Shown here one piece after another: positions 36,395-44,494 of a stretch of 64,000 nt of DNA (its first letter is position 1; each line of letters begins with the position of its first letter). This DNA comes from Prochloron sp965198675 (GTDB lineage: Bacteria; Cyanobacteriota; Cyanobacteriia; Cyanobacteriales; Prochloraceae). The translations under genes and the position numbers were made by a program. The notes under the pieces are model-generated. The model saw only the letters and a list, made by a program, of their open reading frames with translations, ran no database searches and was not told the origin of the DNA. The stretch covers positions 1,240,001 through 1,304,000 of the forward strand of contig OZ240666.1 of the NCBI GenBank assembly GCA_965198675.1, in the 5' to 3' direction.

Positions 36395-36766
36395 ATGAGC
36401 GCACCGCAAAGCGGATCAGTTCCCGATCGACCCCAAGAACAGACCCTGGCAGAACTTGCCCCCGCCCGTTACGAGTGTTGTAGCTGTGGCTACATTTATG
36501 AACCCTCCAAAGGAGATAGTAAAGCAGGTATTGAGCCAGGAACCCTATTTGAAGATTTACCCCTTGACTGGCGCTGTCCGGTTTGCGGCGTGCGCCGCTC
36601 CCAGTTCACAAATATCGGTTCCAGCGGTGCCCCCTCGGGGTTTCAAGAAAATCTCAAATACGGTTTCGGAGTCAACACTTTGACCCCAGGGCAGAAAAAT
36701 ATGCTTATTTTTGGTGCTTTGGCTGTGGGGTTTTTAATATTCATGAGTTTGTACGGTTTGAGTTGA
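36395..36766 (+). CDS. rubA: Membrane-anchored rubredoxin
   Basis: 123 aa. The rubredoxin domain has two CxxC pairs (YECCSCGYIYEP about 28-39; WRCPVCGVRRSQF about 65-77), followed by a C-terminal membrane anchor (MLIFGALAVGFLIFMSLYG, about 103-121). RubA is required for photosystem assembly and lies before ycf48-psbEFLJ in many cyanobacteria. The N-terminal SAPQSGSVPDRPQE is encoded by a palindromic repeat (36399-36429) also found in frame in the adenylate kinase remnant, so the extension is probably acquired. Confidence 0.93.
   Translation: MSAPQSGSVPDRPQEQTLAELAPARYECCSCGYIYEPSKGDSKAGIEPGTLFEDLPLDWRCPVCGVRRSQFTNIGSSGAPSGFQENLKYGFGVNTLTPGQKNMLIFGALAVGFLIFMSLYGLS
36399..36429 (+). repeat. 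GCGGATC palindrome, copy 1 (in frame in rubA)
   Basis: GCGCACCGCAAAGCGGATCA followed by GTTCCCGATCG. Same family as 39851-39882 and 48041-48074, whose shared core is GCGGATCCGTYCCGGATCG. Read in the rubA frame it gives APQSGSVPDR. Confidence 0.75.
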
Positions 36767-36780
36767 CATTAGATTTGTTT

Positions 36781-37818
36781 ATGAGAAAACTGAAAGAAGC
36801 GGTCGCACCCTCACAGAATGCGATTCAAGGTGGAAAGCGCATCAAGACAATTGCCCTATTGTTGCTGGTAGCTTTATTATGTATCGGTTGCAGCACCGTT
36901 GCATCTACCAGCTCTAACCCCTGGCAAGTAATTAACCTGCCAACTGAAGCAACTTTTTCTGATCTGGCTTTTGCAGAAGATCCATTACATGGTTGGATGG
37001 TAGGCAGTAAAGCCACTATCGAAGAAACAACTGATGGAGGAAACACCTGGACACAAAGAAATATAGAGCTTTCCGACGAGAAAATAACCTTTACTGGGAT
37101 CAGCTTCAAAGGGGAAGAAGGATGGATTGTTGGCAAACCGTCCATTTTGCTCCACACTGATGATGGAGGAGAATCTTGGTCTCGTATCCCTTTAAGTGAT
37201 AAGTTACCAGGTGCACCCTATGGTATTGTGGCATTGAGTCCCGGAGCAGCAGAGATGGTGACCGACTTAGGAGCCATTTACCAAACAAAGGACAGCGGTA
37301 GTAGCTGGAAAGCTTTGGTAGAAAGAGCAGTAGGGGTAGCCCGGAATATTGCTCGCTCCACCGATGGAGAATATGTTGCGGTTTCTGCCAGAGGGAATTT
37401 CTACTCCACCTGGGAACCGGGTTCTAGAGAGTGGCAACCTCATGATCGGAATTCTTCTCGCAGGCTCCAGAATATGGGTTTTGGCAAAGATGGACGACGT
37501 TGGCTGCTAGCTCGCGGAGGTCAAATTCAGTTTTCCGACCCCGAAGAGCCAGAAACTTGGGCCGAACCTCAATATCCAGAACCTAGCACCAGTTGGGGAT
37601 TGCTGGATGTAGCTTACCGCACTCCTGAAGAAATTTGGGTCACTGGGGGAAGTGGCAATTTACTCCTCAGCAAGGACTCCGGTAAAACTTGGCAAAAAGA
37701 CAGGGAACTAGAAAAGGTTCCGGCTAATTTCTACAAAATCCTGTTTATGGGAGAAGATAGAGGATTTGTCTTGGGCAATAATGGTGTTTTGCTCAAATAC
37801 GAACCCCCAATCATGTAA
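36781..37818 (+). CDS. ycf48: Photosystem II assembly factor Ycf48 (HCF136)
   Basis: 345 aa from the ATG at 36781, 14 bases after rubA; longer upstream frames are unrelated sequence. An N-terminal hydrophobic segment (about 24-37) ends in CIGC, suggesting a lipoprotein signal (the -3 residue is atypical). A seven-bladed beta-propeller of Ycf48/BNR-like repeats follows: TTDGGNTWTQRNI, HTDDGGESWSRIPL, TKDSGSSWKALVER, SKDSGKTWQKD. Ycf48 assists early D1 assembly at the lumenal side. Position between rubA and psbE supports the call. Confidence 0.94.
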   Translation: MRKLKEAVAPSQNAIQGGKRIKTIALLLLVALLCIGCSTVASTSSNPWQVINLPTEATFSDLAFAEDPLHGWMVGSKATIEETTDGGNTWTQRNIELSDEKITFTGISFKGEEGWIVGKPSILLHTDDGGESWSRIPLSDKLPGAPYGIVALSPGAAEMVTDLGAIYQTKDSGSSWKALVERAVGVARNIARSTDGEYVAVSARGNFYSTWEPGSREWQPHDRNSSRRLQNMGFGKDGRRWLLARGGQIQFSDPEEPETWAEPQYPEPSTSWGLLDVAYRTPEEIWVTGGSGNLLLSKDSGKTWQKDRELEKVPANFYKILFMGEDRGFVLGNNGVLLKYEPPIM

Positions 37819-37860
37819 AATAGTTCAAAACAATATCCCTATTTAGGAGGAGCAAATTTA

Positions 37861-38106
37861 ATGGCAGGTACCACTGGAGAACGTCCGTTTACCGACATAG
37901 TTACTAGCGTTCGTTACTGGGTCATTCACGCTTTTACCATTCCCGCCTTGTTTATCGCTGGGTGGCTCTTTGTCAGCACTGGTTTGGCATACGATATTTT
38001 TGGAACTCCCCGCCCCAATGAATATTTTACCCAAGATAGGCAGGAGTTGCCCATTCTCAGCGATCGCTATAATGCCATGGAGCAAATCGAAGAGTTTAAT
38101 AAGTAA
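37861..38106 (+). CDS. psbE: Cytochrome b559 subunit alpha
   Basis: 81 aa, one membrane helix. RYWVIHAFTIPALFIAGWLF carries the haem-ligand His; the lumenal tail FGTPRPNEYFTQDRQELPIL is standard. AGGAGG lies 10-15 bases upstream of the ATG. First of psbE-F-L-J. Confidence 0.98.
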   Translation: MAGTTGERPFTDIVTSVRYWVIHAFTIPALFIAGWLFVSTGLAYDIFGTPRPNEYFTQDRQELPILSDRYNAMEQIEEFNK

Positions 38107-38112
38107 ATACAG

Positions 38113-38247
38113 ATGACAAGCAGAACACCAAATCAACCAGTTTCATATCCAATTTTTACCGTCAGATGGTTGGCGGTTCATACCTTGGCAGTGCCTACAG
38201 TTTTCTTCTTGGGTGCGATCGCCGCAATGCAATTTATTCAAAGATAG
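38113..38247 (+). CDS. psbF: Cytochrome b559 subunit beta
   Basis: 44 aa: N-terminal MTSRTPNQPVSYPIFTVRWL, then the haem-ligand His in AVHTLAVPTVFFLGAIAAM, ending QFIQR. Six bases after psbE. Confidence 0.97.
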   Translation: MTSRTPNQPVSYPIFTVRWLAVHTLAVPTVFFLGAIAAMQFIQR

Positions 38248-38260
38248 GAGCAAATCTGAA

Positions 38261-38380
38261 ATGGAGAGAACTCGCAATTCCAATAGACAACCTGTCGAAC
38301 TGAATCGCACTTCCCTATACTTAGGTTTGCTGCTCGTTGCTGTCCTTGGGATTCTCTTTTCCAGTTATTTCTTCAATTAA
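38261..38380 (+). CDS. psbL: Photosystem II protein L
   Basis: 39 aa, MERTRNSNRQPVELNRTSLY then one membrane helix ending SSYFFN, the standard PsbL sequence. Follows psbF by 13 bases. Confidence 0.97.
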   Translation: MERTRNSNRQPVELNRTSLYLGLLLVAVLGILFSSYFFN

Positions 38381-38433
38381 CTGGTTAGGGTAAGTAGCTA
38401 TTTGTTGTTAAGCACAATTAGGAGGTACAAAAT

Positions 38434-38553
38434 ATGTCTGGAGACGCAAGAATACCCTTGTGGCTTGTCGCTCTTGTGGCTGGCATGGGGGTAATAGTTG
38501 TAGTCGGTCTTTTCTTCTACGGAGCTTATGCTGGATTAGGTTCTTCTGTGTAG
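38434..38553 (+). CDS. psbJ: Photosystem II protein J
   Basis: 39 aa, one membrane helix, ending GLFFYGAYAGLGSSV as expected of PsbJ. TTAGGAGG precedes the ATG. Last gene of the operon. Confidence 0.97.
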   Translation: MSGDARIPLWLVALVAGMGVIVVVGLFFYGAYAGLGSSV

Positions 38554-38588
38554 AATTAGTTTCAAATACATAATTTAATTTATTTATT

Positions 38589-38614
38589 AAAAAACACCTA
38601 TATAGGTGTTTTTT
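38589..38614. terminator. Bidirectional terminator between psbJ and the CobO-like gene
   Basis: Perfect palindrome AAAAAACACCTATATAGGTG followed by TTTTTT: a CACCTATATAGGTG stem flanked by A6 and T6, 35 bases after psbJ and 25 before the convergent gene. Works in both directions on sequence grounds. Confidence 0.85.
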
Positions 38615-38639
38615 AAATGTTGAAATTTAGTAGCTATAC

Positions 38640-39167
38640 CTAATGAGGACGAATTTTCGTAATCTGATCCGCTAGTTCTAAAATGTTTGGCGGCATATCT
38701 GGACCACTCAAAATAATTTCCAGATCGGTAGGACGTTTTTTCAGCAGTTCCACTACCTCAGCTTCTTCAATTAAACCAAAGTTAATGGCCAAACTCAATT
38801 CATCTAACACCACAAGGGAGTAAAATCCTGCCCGTACTACCTCTTGGGTATGGTTCCAAAGCTGATTTAACGCCTGAATTTCCTTCGAATCTAAATGGGG
38901 AGTGTCAATGCAACGAGGTAAATCGCAGCGCAACCAATCTAAATAGCGTCCTAATCGTACCGGACGTCTGTGTCCTTGTCCAATACCTCCTTTGAGAAAC
39001 TGTACCACTAGCACGGGCTTTCCCTGACCCGCAATTCTCAAACCGTGGGTGATCGCTTCGCTAAAAAAGGTGCGGTGAGGAGCTGTAAAAACTTGGATCT
39101 GTCCAGAGACTGGATAGGAGGAAGGAGAAAAGGAAGGGAGAATGGGTTTCTCTAGCTGTGCAATCAT
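38640..39167 (-). CDS. CobO/BtuR-like protein lacking the P-loop
   Basis: 175 aa. Overall order matches cob(I)alamin adenosyltransferase CobO: a first strand (QVFTA), the block RIAGQGKPVLVVQFLKGG (about 45-62), LVVLDELSLAINFGLI (Walker B-like, about 118-133), and the C-terminal ILELADQITKIRP. The ATP-binding loop, GNGKGKTTAA in active enzymes, is replaced by APHRTFFSEA (about 29-38). It therefore probably does not adenosylate cobalamin in the usual way; it may be a regulatory or degenerate paralogue. Confidence 0.75.
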   Translation of the reverse strand: MIAQLEKPILPSFSPSSYPVSGQIQVFTAPHRTFFSEAITHGLRIAGQGKPVLVVQFLKGGIGQGHRRPVRLGRYLDWLRCDLPRCIDTPHLDSKEIQALNQLWNHTQEVVRAGFYSLVVLDELSLAINFGLIEEAEVVELLKKRPTDLEIILSGPDMPPNILELADQITKIRPH

Positions 39168-39399
39168 ATATGATCCGAGGAAAATCGCTACAATATATAG
39201 TGTATGAGTCGAATTTTAACGATAAAAAACACTATATCTAGTATAGCATGGGCAAGAATCCGAAAGCGAACTATTTGAAAAAGAGAGGAAGAACGGGTTA
39301 GGAGTACTATATGGGAGGATGAAATAGATGTGTAATATTTTTGAGTCGTTTTGGGGGATGAAAAAAGAGTCGTGGCGGTAAGATTAGTAATTTTAGCTC

Positions 39400-39478
39400 C
39401 TCGCCGGGAAGCCTCGCTGTACCCGTAGGGCCTGCTAAGGTCTGGCCATACCTTAGCAGGAGCGTAGGGAGTATGTCA
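39400..39478. repeat. Hairpin-rich insertion at the start of the adenylate kinase remnant
   Basis: About 80 bases with CCTGCTAAGGTCTGGCCATA facing CCTTAGCAGGAGCGTAGGG; the arms CCTGCTAAGG/CCTTAGCAGG are perfect inverted repeats. It interrupts a P-loop strand. Boundaries are approximate. Confidence 0.6.
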
Positions 39479-39850
39479 CGCGGTCCGGGAGCAGGAAAGG
39501 GAACCCAGTCCCAAAGACTGTGTCAGCACCTTCATATTCACGGGATTCTTACAGGAGATGTGTTGCGACAGGCCATCGCTGCCCAAACCGATTTGGGAGA
39601 ACAAGCAAAGTCCTATGTCCAACGAGGAGAGCTAGTACCAGACCAGCTGATGATTAAATTCATGGGTCAGCGTTTACAGACGTGATGCGAGTGATGGTTG
39701 GCTCTTGGAAGGTTATCCTCTCACTGCATTTCAGGCAGAAGAGTTAGATTTCTTACTGGATGAGTTAGGACAAAAGTTGAATTGGGCGGTATACTTGCAG
39801 GTAAGGGAGTCTGTAATGCTCCAGCGTTCTCAGGAGCGAGGTTTACCAGA

Positions 39851-39882
39851 CGCGCCGCGAAGCGGATCCGTCCCGGATCGCC
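39851..39882 (+). repeat. GCGGATC palindrome, copy 2 (in frame in the adk remnant)
   Basis: CGCGCCGCGAAGCGGATCCG then TCCCGGATCGCC. In frame it encodes APRSGSVPDR, nearly the same peptide as in RubA. Confidence 0.8.
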
Positions 39883-40258
39883 TAGAAGTCCTTCAACGTC
39901 GCACTCAGATATTTCACGAACGTACTATGCCAATAATAGAATATTATGAGTATTGTCATCGACTCTTAACTATCAACGGGGAACAACCACCAGATATAGT
40001 AACCCAGGAAATCTTAGAAAAACTCAATTGTTCTAGCTAACCTTGGAGGTATAGTGGTAGGGTAGGCAATTTTACCATTAATTAACTTTGGAGGTAGTAT
40101 TGCTCGCCTTCATTAGACGGTTTCCTCTCTCTGTGTTCTCTGTGTTCTCTGTGTCCTCTGTGGTTAAATAAAAATTATCTTATCATAAGAGTTCGCCCAA
40201 AACCTACCACAATGGTAGACTTTTACCAAGCTAAAACATTTGTTGGAGTACTATAAAC

Positions 40259-40459
40259 ATGGAGATACGGGAAAAATACATTACAGATACAGAAGGGAAT
40301 CATCTTGGGGTACTCTTGGGAATGGAGGAGTACCAGCATATGTTAGATGAATTAGAAGAACTAGATTGTATCAGAGCTTACGATACAGCTAAGCAGTCTA
40401 ACGATGAGGTTATCCCGTTTGAGCAGGCTATTGCAGAAATCGAGAGTCAGCAACAATGA
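40259..40459 (+). CDS. Phd/RelB-type antitoxin
   Basis: 66 aa: MEIREKYITDTEGNHLGVLL then MEEYQHMLDELEELDCIRAY and PFEQAIAEIE, a common cyanobacterial antitoxin layout with N-terminal DNA-binding and C-terminal toxin-binding halves. The stop overlaps the start of the toxin remnant (ATGA), typical of such pairs. Confidence 0.75.
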   Translation: MEIREKYITDTEGNHLGVLLGMEEYQHMLDELEELDCIRAYDTAKQSNDEVIPFEQAIAEIESQQQ

Positions 40460-40602
40460 GCTACCAGATTAAGATACTACGCCGTGCTCAAAAGGCTTTG
40501 GGAGACTTACGACAGGAAAACTATGAAATAAACGACCAAAAGAAAATCGTAACTATCTTGTTTATTGGTCATCGTAGAGACATTTATCGCAGCTTGGTCT
40601 AA
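40456..40602 (+). pseudogene. RelE/ParE-type toxin with internal deletion
   Basis: 48 codons. The N-terminus SYQIKILRRAQKALGDL and the C-terminal strand INDQKKIVTILFIGHRRDIY match a RelE-like toxin, but the ~35-40 residues expected between them, which include the central strands and catalytic basic residues, are missing. The join is at AACTATGAAATAAAC, so the frame survives although the fold cannot. The toxin is probably inactive while the antitoxin gene is intact. Confidence 0.75.
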
Positions 40603-40850
40603 AGTTTTACTGATACTTCTCCTTTTCTTCTCTCTGTATCAAGAGTGTCTGGGGTGGTTCCTCTCGGACTATATTAAGATTTATTGCCTTGAACAATATT
40701 TTTGTTGGCTTAGTGAACAGTTGAATAGTAGTCAGAGAGTAGATTACAGCTATTACCACCATCTATTATTTCATAGAAAACCTTTGAGCAAAAAAGCACT
40801 CAGTCTGAGACAATCAAAAGCGCTCAGTACACACCTTAGGAGATTGTTAT

Positions 40851-42377
40851 ATGAAATTAGCCTACTGGATGTACGCAGGTCCCGCTCACATCGGCACCCT
40901 CCGCATAGCTAGTTCTTTTAAAAATGTCCACGCCATTATGCACGCCCCTTTGGGGGACGACTACTTCAACGTTATGCGCTCCATGTTGGAGCGGGAGAGG
41001 AATTTTACCCCAGTGACTACCAGTGTGGTGGATCGGAACGTTCTCGCTCGGGGTTCCCAAGAAAAAGTAGTAGATAACATTACCCGTAAGGATCAGGAAG
41101 AAAGACCGGATTTGATTGTCCTCACTCCTACCTGCACCTCCAGCATCCTCCAAGAAGACTTAGAAAACTTCGTCCATCGCGCTGAAATGTCGGCTTCGGG
41201 GGATGTGATGTTAGCGGACGTGAACCACTATCGGGTGAACGAATTACAAGCTGCCGATCGCACTCTGGATCAAATCGTCCAATTCTACATTAACAAAGCC
41301 CGGAAGAAAGGAAATCTACCAGAAAACAAGACAGAAAAGCCAAGCGTCAACATCATCGGTACTTCCACCCTCGGTTTCCACAATCAGCACGACTGCACGG
41401 AACTGAAGCGACTGATGGCAGATCTGGGCATTGAAGTAAATGAGGTCATTCCCGAATCCGCTTCTGTTGAGAACCTCAAGAACTTGCCCCGGGCTTGGTT
41501 CAACCTAACTCCCTATCGGGAAACTGGTCTCATGGCTGCCCATTACTTAGAAAAAGAGTTTGGGATACCCTATGTGGACATTACTCCTATGGGGGTGGTG
41601 GAAACTGCTCGTTGCATCCGCAAGATTCAGGCAATCCTAAATGGGCAAGGGGCAGATGTAAACTATGAAGAGTATATTGACAACCAAACCCTCCATGTTT
41701 CTCAAGCGGCTTGGTTTTCCCGCTCCATCGACTGTCAGAACTTGACCGGGAAAAAAGCAGTTGTGTTTGGGGATAATACCCATGCTGCTGCTATGACTAA
41801 GATTCTCGCCCGGGAGATGGGTATTCACGTAGTCTGGGCGGGGACTTATTGCAAATATGATGGGGACTGGTTCAAAGAGCAAGTAAGCGAGTACTGCGAG
41901 GAAGTACTCATCAGCGACGACAATGGGGAAATTGGGGATGCCATCGCTCGGGTTGAACCTGCTGCTATATTTGGTACCCAAATGGAACGCCACGTGGGTA
42001 AACGGTTAAATATACCCTGCGGTGTTATTGCAGCTCCGATTCACATTCAAAACTTCCCTATCGGTTATAAGCCTTTCTTAGGTTACGAAGGAACCAATCA
42101 GATTGCGGATTTGGTTTACAATTCCTTTACTTTGGGCATGGAAGACCACCTTTTAGAAATCTTCGGCGGACACGATACCAAGGAAGTAATTCACAAAGGT
42201 ATTTCTGCTGATTCTGACTTAAATTGGAGCAAGGAAGCTCAAACTGAGTTGAACAAGATTCCCGGTTTTGTGCGGGGTAAGGTCAAGCGGAATACAGAAA
42301 AATTTGCTCGCGATCGCCAAGTAGGGCAGATTACCCTTGAGGTGATGTATGCTGCTAAGGAAGCTGTAGGAGCTTAG
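40851..42377 (+). CDS. chlB: Light-independent protochlorophyllide reductase subunit B
   Basis: 508 aa. ChlB with ChlN forms the catalytic NifDK-like component that reduces protochlorophyllide in the dark, fed by ChlL. MKLAYWMYAGPAHIGTLRIA is the standard start; HAPLGDDYFNV carries Asp36, the unusual cluster ligand of this family; LTPTCTSSILQEDL provides the Cys region; GVIAAPIHIQNFPIGYKPFL follows later. The C-terminal domain ends in EVMYAAKEAVGA. chlL and chlN are not in the window. Confidence 0.97.
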   Translation: MKLAYWMYAGPAHIGTLRIASSFKNVHAIMHAPLGDDYFNVMRSMLERERNFTPVTTSVVDRNVLARGSQEKVVDNITRKDQEERPDLIVLTPTCTSSILQEDLENFVHRAEMSASGDVMLADVNHYRVNELQAADRTLDQIVQFYINKARKKGNLPENKTEKPSVNIIGTSTLGFHNQHDCTELKRLMADLGIEVNEVIPESASVENLKNLPRAWFNLTPYRETGLMAAHYLEKEFGIPYVDITPMGVVETARCIRKIQAILNGQGADVNYEEYIDNQTLHVSQAAWFSRSIDCQNLTGKKAVVFGDNTHAAAMTKILAREMGIHVVWAGTYCKYDGDWFKEQVSEYCEEVLISDDNGEIGDAIARVEPAAIFGTQMERHVGKRLNIPCGVIAAPIHIQNFPIGYKPFLGYEGTNQIADLVYNSFTLGMEDHLLEIFGGHDTKEVIHKGISADSDLNWSKEAQTELNKIPGFVRGKVKRNTEKFARDRQVGQITLEVMYAAKEAVGA

Positions 42378-42455
42378 TTATAGCAGGAGCGCAGGTGTGG
42401 AGTACCTCTCCGCGCCTCTGCCGCCGCCATTGATTAATGCCGGCGGTGAAACCCC

Positions 42456-42962
42456 TTAACCAAACCAAATAAAACCCCCTAAGATAATAATAATACCCAA
42501 CAATGCTACCCAAATAAATTGATTGTCTGACCTATTGACTTCCTTTAAATCAACCTCTTCTATCCTGGTACTGGGATTAGATTTGCTACTACTACTACCA
42601 AGGTATTGAGAGTCACTCTCTGACATGGCTGTCAGGTCGGGAATTTCCGTCATCCACTCTTTTGGTCGATTAAGTTGGGGGGCTTCCATAATATAGAGTA
42701 GATGTTTGGCTTGTTTGCGAGTTTCTAGGTTAGAATTGATAGCTAACTCTCGACAAAGGGCGATGGCTTCTGGTAACATTCCCGCAGCTTGATATGCAGT
42801 TACGAGCCAAATCTTCACTGAGTCGGACTGGGGAGAATATCCGGTTATGAGTTTACTAGCAGCCTCTAAATGCTGGACGCTTAAACCATATTCCCCTTCT
42901 GAGAGGGCTTTTTTCCCTAGCTCATACTCAACTTTGAATTTTTTTTCCTCAAATATATCCAC
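42456..42962 (-). CDS. TPR-like protein with C-terminal membrane anchor
   Basis: 168 aa. Helical repeats occupy about residues 8-90 (ALSEGEYGLSVQHLEAASKL, MLPEAIALCRELAINS), followed by a Ser-rich linker (about 113-130) and one membrane helix near the end (WVALLGIIIILGGFIWFG). Cytoplasmic face expected. It lies downstream of argB on the same strand; function unknown. Confidence 0.7.
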   Translation of the reverse strand: MDIFEEKKFKVEYELGKKALSEGEYGLSVQHLEAASKLITGYSPQSDSVKIWLVTAYQAAGMLPEAIALCRELAINSNLETRKQAKHLLYIMEAPQLNRPKEWMTEIPDLTAMSESDSQYLGSSSSKSNPSTRIEEVDLKEVNRSDNQFIWVALLGIIIILGGFIWFG

Positions 42963-43014
42963 TTTTTTTATATAGCGCTATTTAACTATTTTTGATGCTT
43001 ACCATAAAAAATAG

Positions 43015-43893
43015 TTAACCGAAAATCATTGTGCCAATTCCTTTATCTGTAAAAATTTCCAACAGCAGAGCGTGAGGAATGCCACCGTCGATAATATGAG
43101 CAGCCCCTACTCCTTGAGCTAGACTGCTAATGCAACAATCAACTTTAGGAATCATACCACCAGCAACAATCCTCTTACTCATCAATTCTCTTGCTTTCTT
43201 TATTTCTAGCTTAGGTATTAAGGTAGAGGGGTCTTTGTAGTCTAGGAGAATTCCTCGTGTATCTGTGAGCAAGATGAGCTTTTCTGCTCTTAGAGCTGCT
43301 GCAAGTTCTCCTGCAACTGTATCCGCATTGATATTGTGGGGCTGTCCTTTTTCATCAGCAGCTACACTAGAGATAACTGGTACGTAACCGCTGGATACCA
43401 GGGTTTCCACTAATTTAGGTTGAATGCTGTTGACGGATCCCACAAACCCAATTCCTTCTTTACCCATGTGACGAGCTTGAATTGTATTACCATCTTTACC
43501 ACAAATACCTACCGCTAATGCCCCCGCTTGGTTAATTAATGCAACCAGTTCTTTATTGACCCGACCCACTAATACCATTTCCACCACATCCATTGTTGCA
43601 CCATCGGTAACCCGCAAACCATCTTTAAATTGGGGTTCTATATCGAGTTTGGTCAACCAGCTATTAATTTCCGGTCCGCCACCATGAACTACCACAGGTC
43701 TAACCCCAACACAAGATAAAAAGACAATATCCCGGATTACCTTTTCTTTTAGGTTACTGTCTTTCATCGCTGCGCCACCGTATTTGATAACTACTGTGCG
43801 ACCAGAAAATTTTTGGATATAAGGGAGTGCTTCACTCAACACTCGCACGCGGTTTGCATCACCTTCTCGGATATATTCGCTTTGACCTTTCAT
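43015..43893 (-). CDS. argB: Acetylglutamate kinase
   Basis: 292 aa. Phosphorylates N-acetylglutamate in arginine synthesis; in cyanobacteria it is controlled by PII. Motifs: VVIKYGGAAM (about 34-43), VVVHGGGPEI (about 68), LLTDTRGI, SKRIVAGGMIPKVDCC and the C-terminal arginine-site region GAAHIIDGGIPHALLLE. The ATG overlaps the aroK stop (TAATG). Confidence 0.96.
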   Translation of the reverse strand: MKGQSEYIREGDANRVRVLSEALPYIQKFSGRTVVIKYGGAAMKDSNLKEKVIRDIVFLSCVGVRPVVVHGGGPEINSWLTKLDIEPQFKDGLRVTDGATMDVVEMVLVGRVNKELVALINQAGALAVGICGKDGNTIQARHMGKEGIGFVGSVNSIQPKLVETLVSSGYVPVISSVAADEKGQPHNINADTVAGELAAALRAEKLILLTDTRGILLDYKDPSTLIPKLEIKKARELMSKRIVAGGMIPKVDCCISSLAQGVGAAHIIDGGIPHALLLEIFTDKGIGTMIFG

Positions 43894-44441
43894 TAGTTGT
43901 TGTTTTTGGTAGCAATAACGGTAGGAATCATTTCTATTGCTCGGGCAGCAATTTCTGCTGGGGTTTCCTTTGATTCTATAGTAATATGGATATCAGCCTG
44001 TTGATATAGAGAGCGGCGCTCTTCTAGTAGGGATTTAAATTTAGCAGCAGGGTTGGTTGACTTTAACAGGGGTCTGGTGTTGTCAAGAGCTAAACGCTCG
44101 ACGAGGACTTCTACAGTTGCATCAAGCCAGAGAATCAAGCCATGATGGAGATAACTCCAGTTTTGGCGTCGCAAAACGATACCCCCTCCAGTAGCGATCG
44201 CACTTCTAGTATAAGCGGATATTTCCCCCAATACTTTGGTCTCTAGGTCTCGAAATGAGCTTTCCCCTTCTGTCGCAAAAATCTCATTAATCGTTTTCCC
44301 AGCTACTCTGGAGACCAAAACGTCTGTATCAAAGAAACGGTAACCCAGTTTTTGGGCTATTATCTCTCCTACGGTTGTTTTCCCTGCTCCCATCATACCG
44401 ATGAGAAAGACGTTAATCCCCTGTAAATCGAATTTGGTCAT
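43893..44441 (-). CDS. aroK: Shikimate kinase
   Basis: 182 aa. Walker A GMMGAGKTTVG (about 15-25), FFDTDVLVSRV (shikimate-binding Asp), FRDLETKVL and ATGGGIVLRRQNW are all typical. Converts shikimate to shikimate-3-phosphate in aromatic amino acid synthesis. It overlaps argB, so the two are translated together. Confidence 0.95.
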   Translation of the reverse strand: MTKFDLQGINVFLIGMMGAGKTTVGEIIAQKLGYRFFDTDVLVSRVAGKTINEIFATEGESSFRDLETKVLGEISAYTRSAIATGGGIVLRRQNWSYLHHGLILWLDATVEVLVERLALDNTRPLLKSTNPAAKFKSLLEERRSLYQQADIHITIESKETPAEIAARAIEMIPTVIATKNNN

Positions 44442-44494
44442 TTTTTATACAAATTCTTTTTCTTTTGCTATAGTGAAAGATACTGTTACTTTAC

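Larger units (their letters stand above)
39372..40040 (+). pseudogene. adk: Adenylate kinase paralogue, disrupted
   Basis: Three lesions in one adenylate kinase reading frame. The N-terminal strand VRLVIL (39378-39395) is separated from the P-loop (GPGAGKGTQSQRL from about 39480) by roughly 80 bases of hairpin-forming repeat DNA. A frame change near 39679 separates FMGQRL from RDASDGWLLEGYPLTAFQAE. The LID region between QERGLPD and RLEVLQRR is filled by a palindromic repeat (39851-39882) reading APRSGSVPDR. An active copy is presumably elsewhere in the genome; cyanobacteria often carry more than one. Confidence 0.8.

Noticed and set aside
40565..40912. 115-codon frame between the toxin remnant and chlB
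   Set aside because: It overlaps the chlB start in another frame and has no motif; the stretch is better read as the chlB upstream region.
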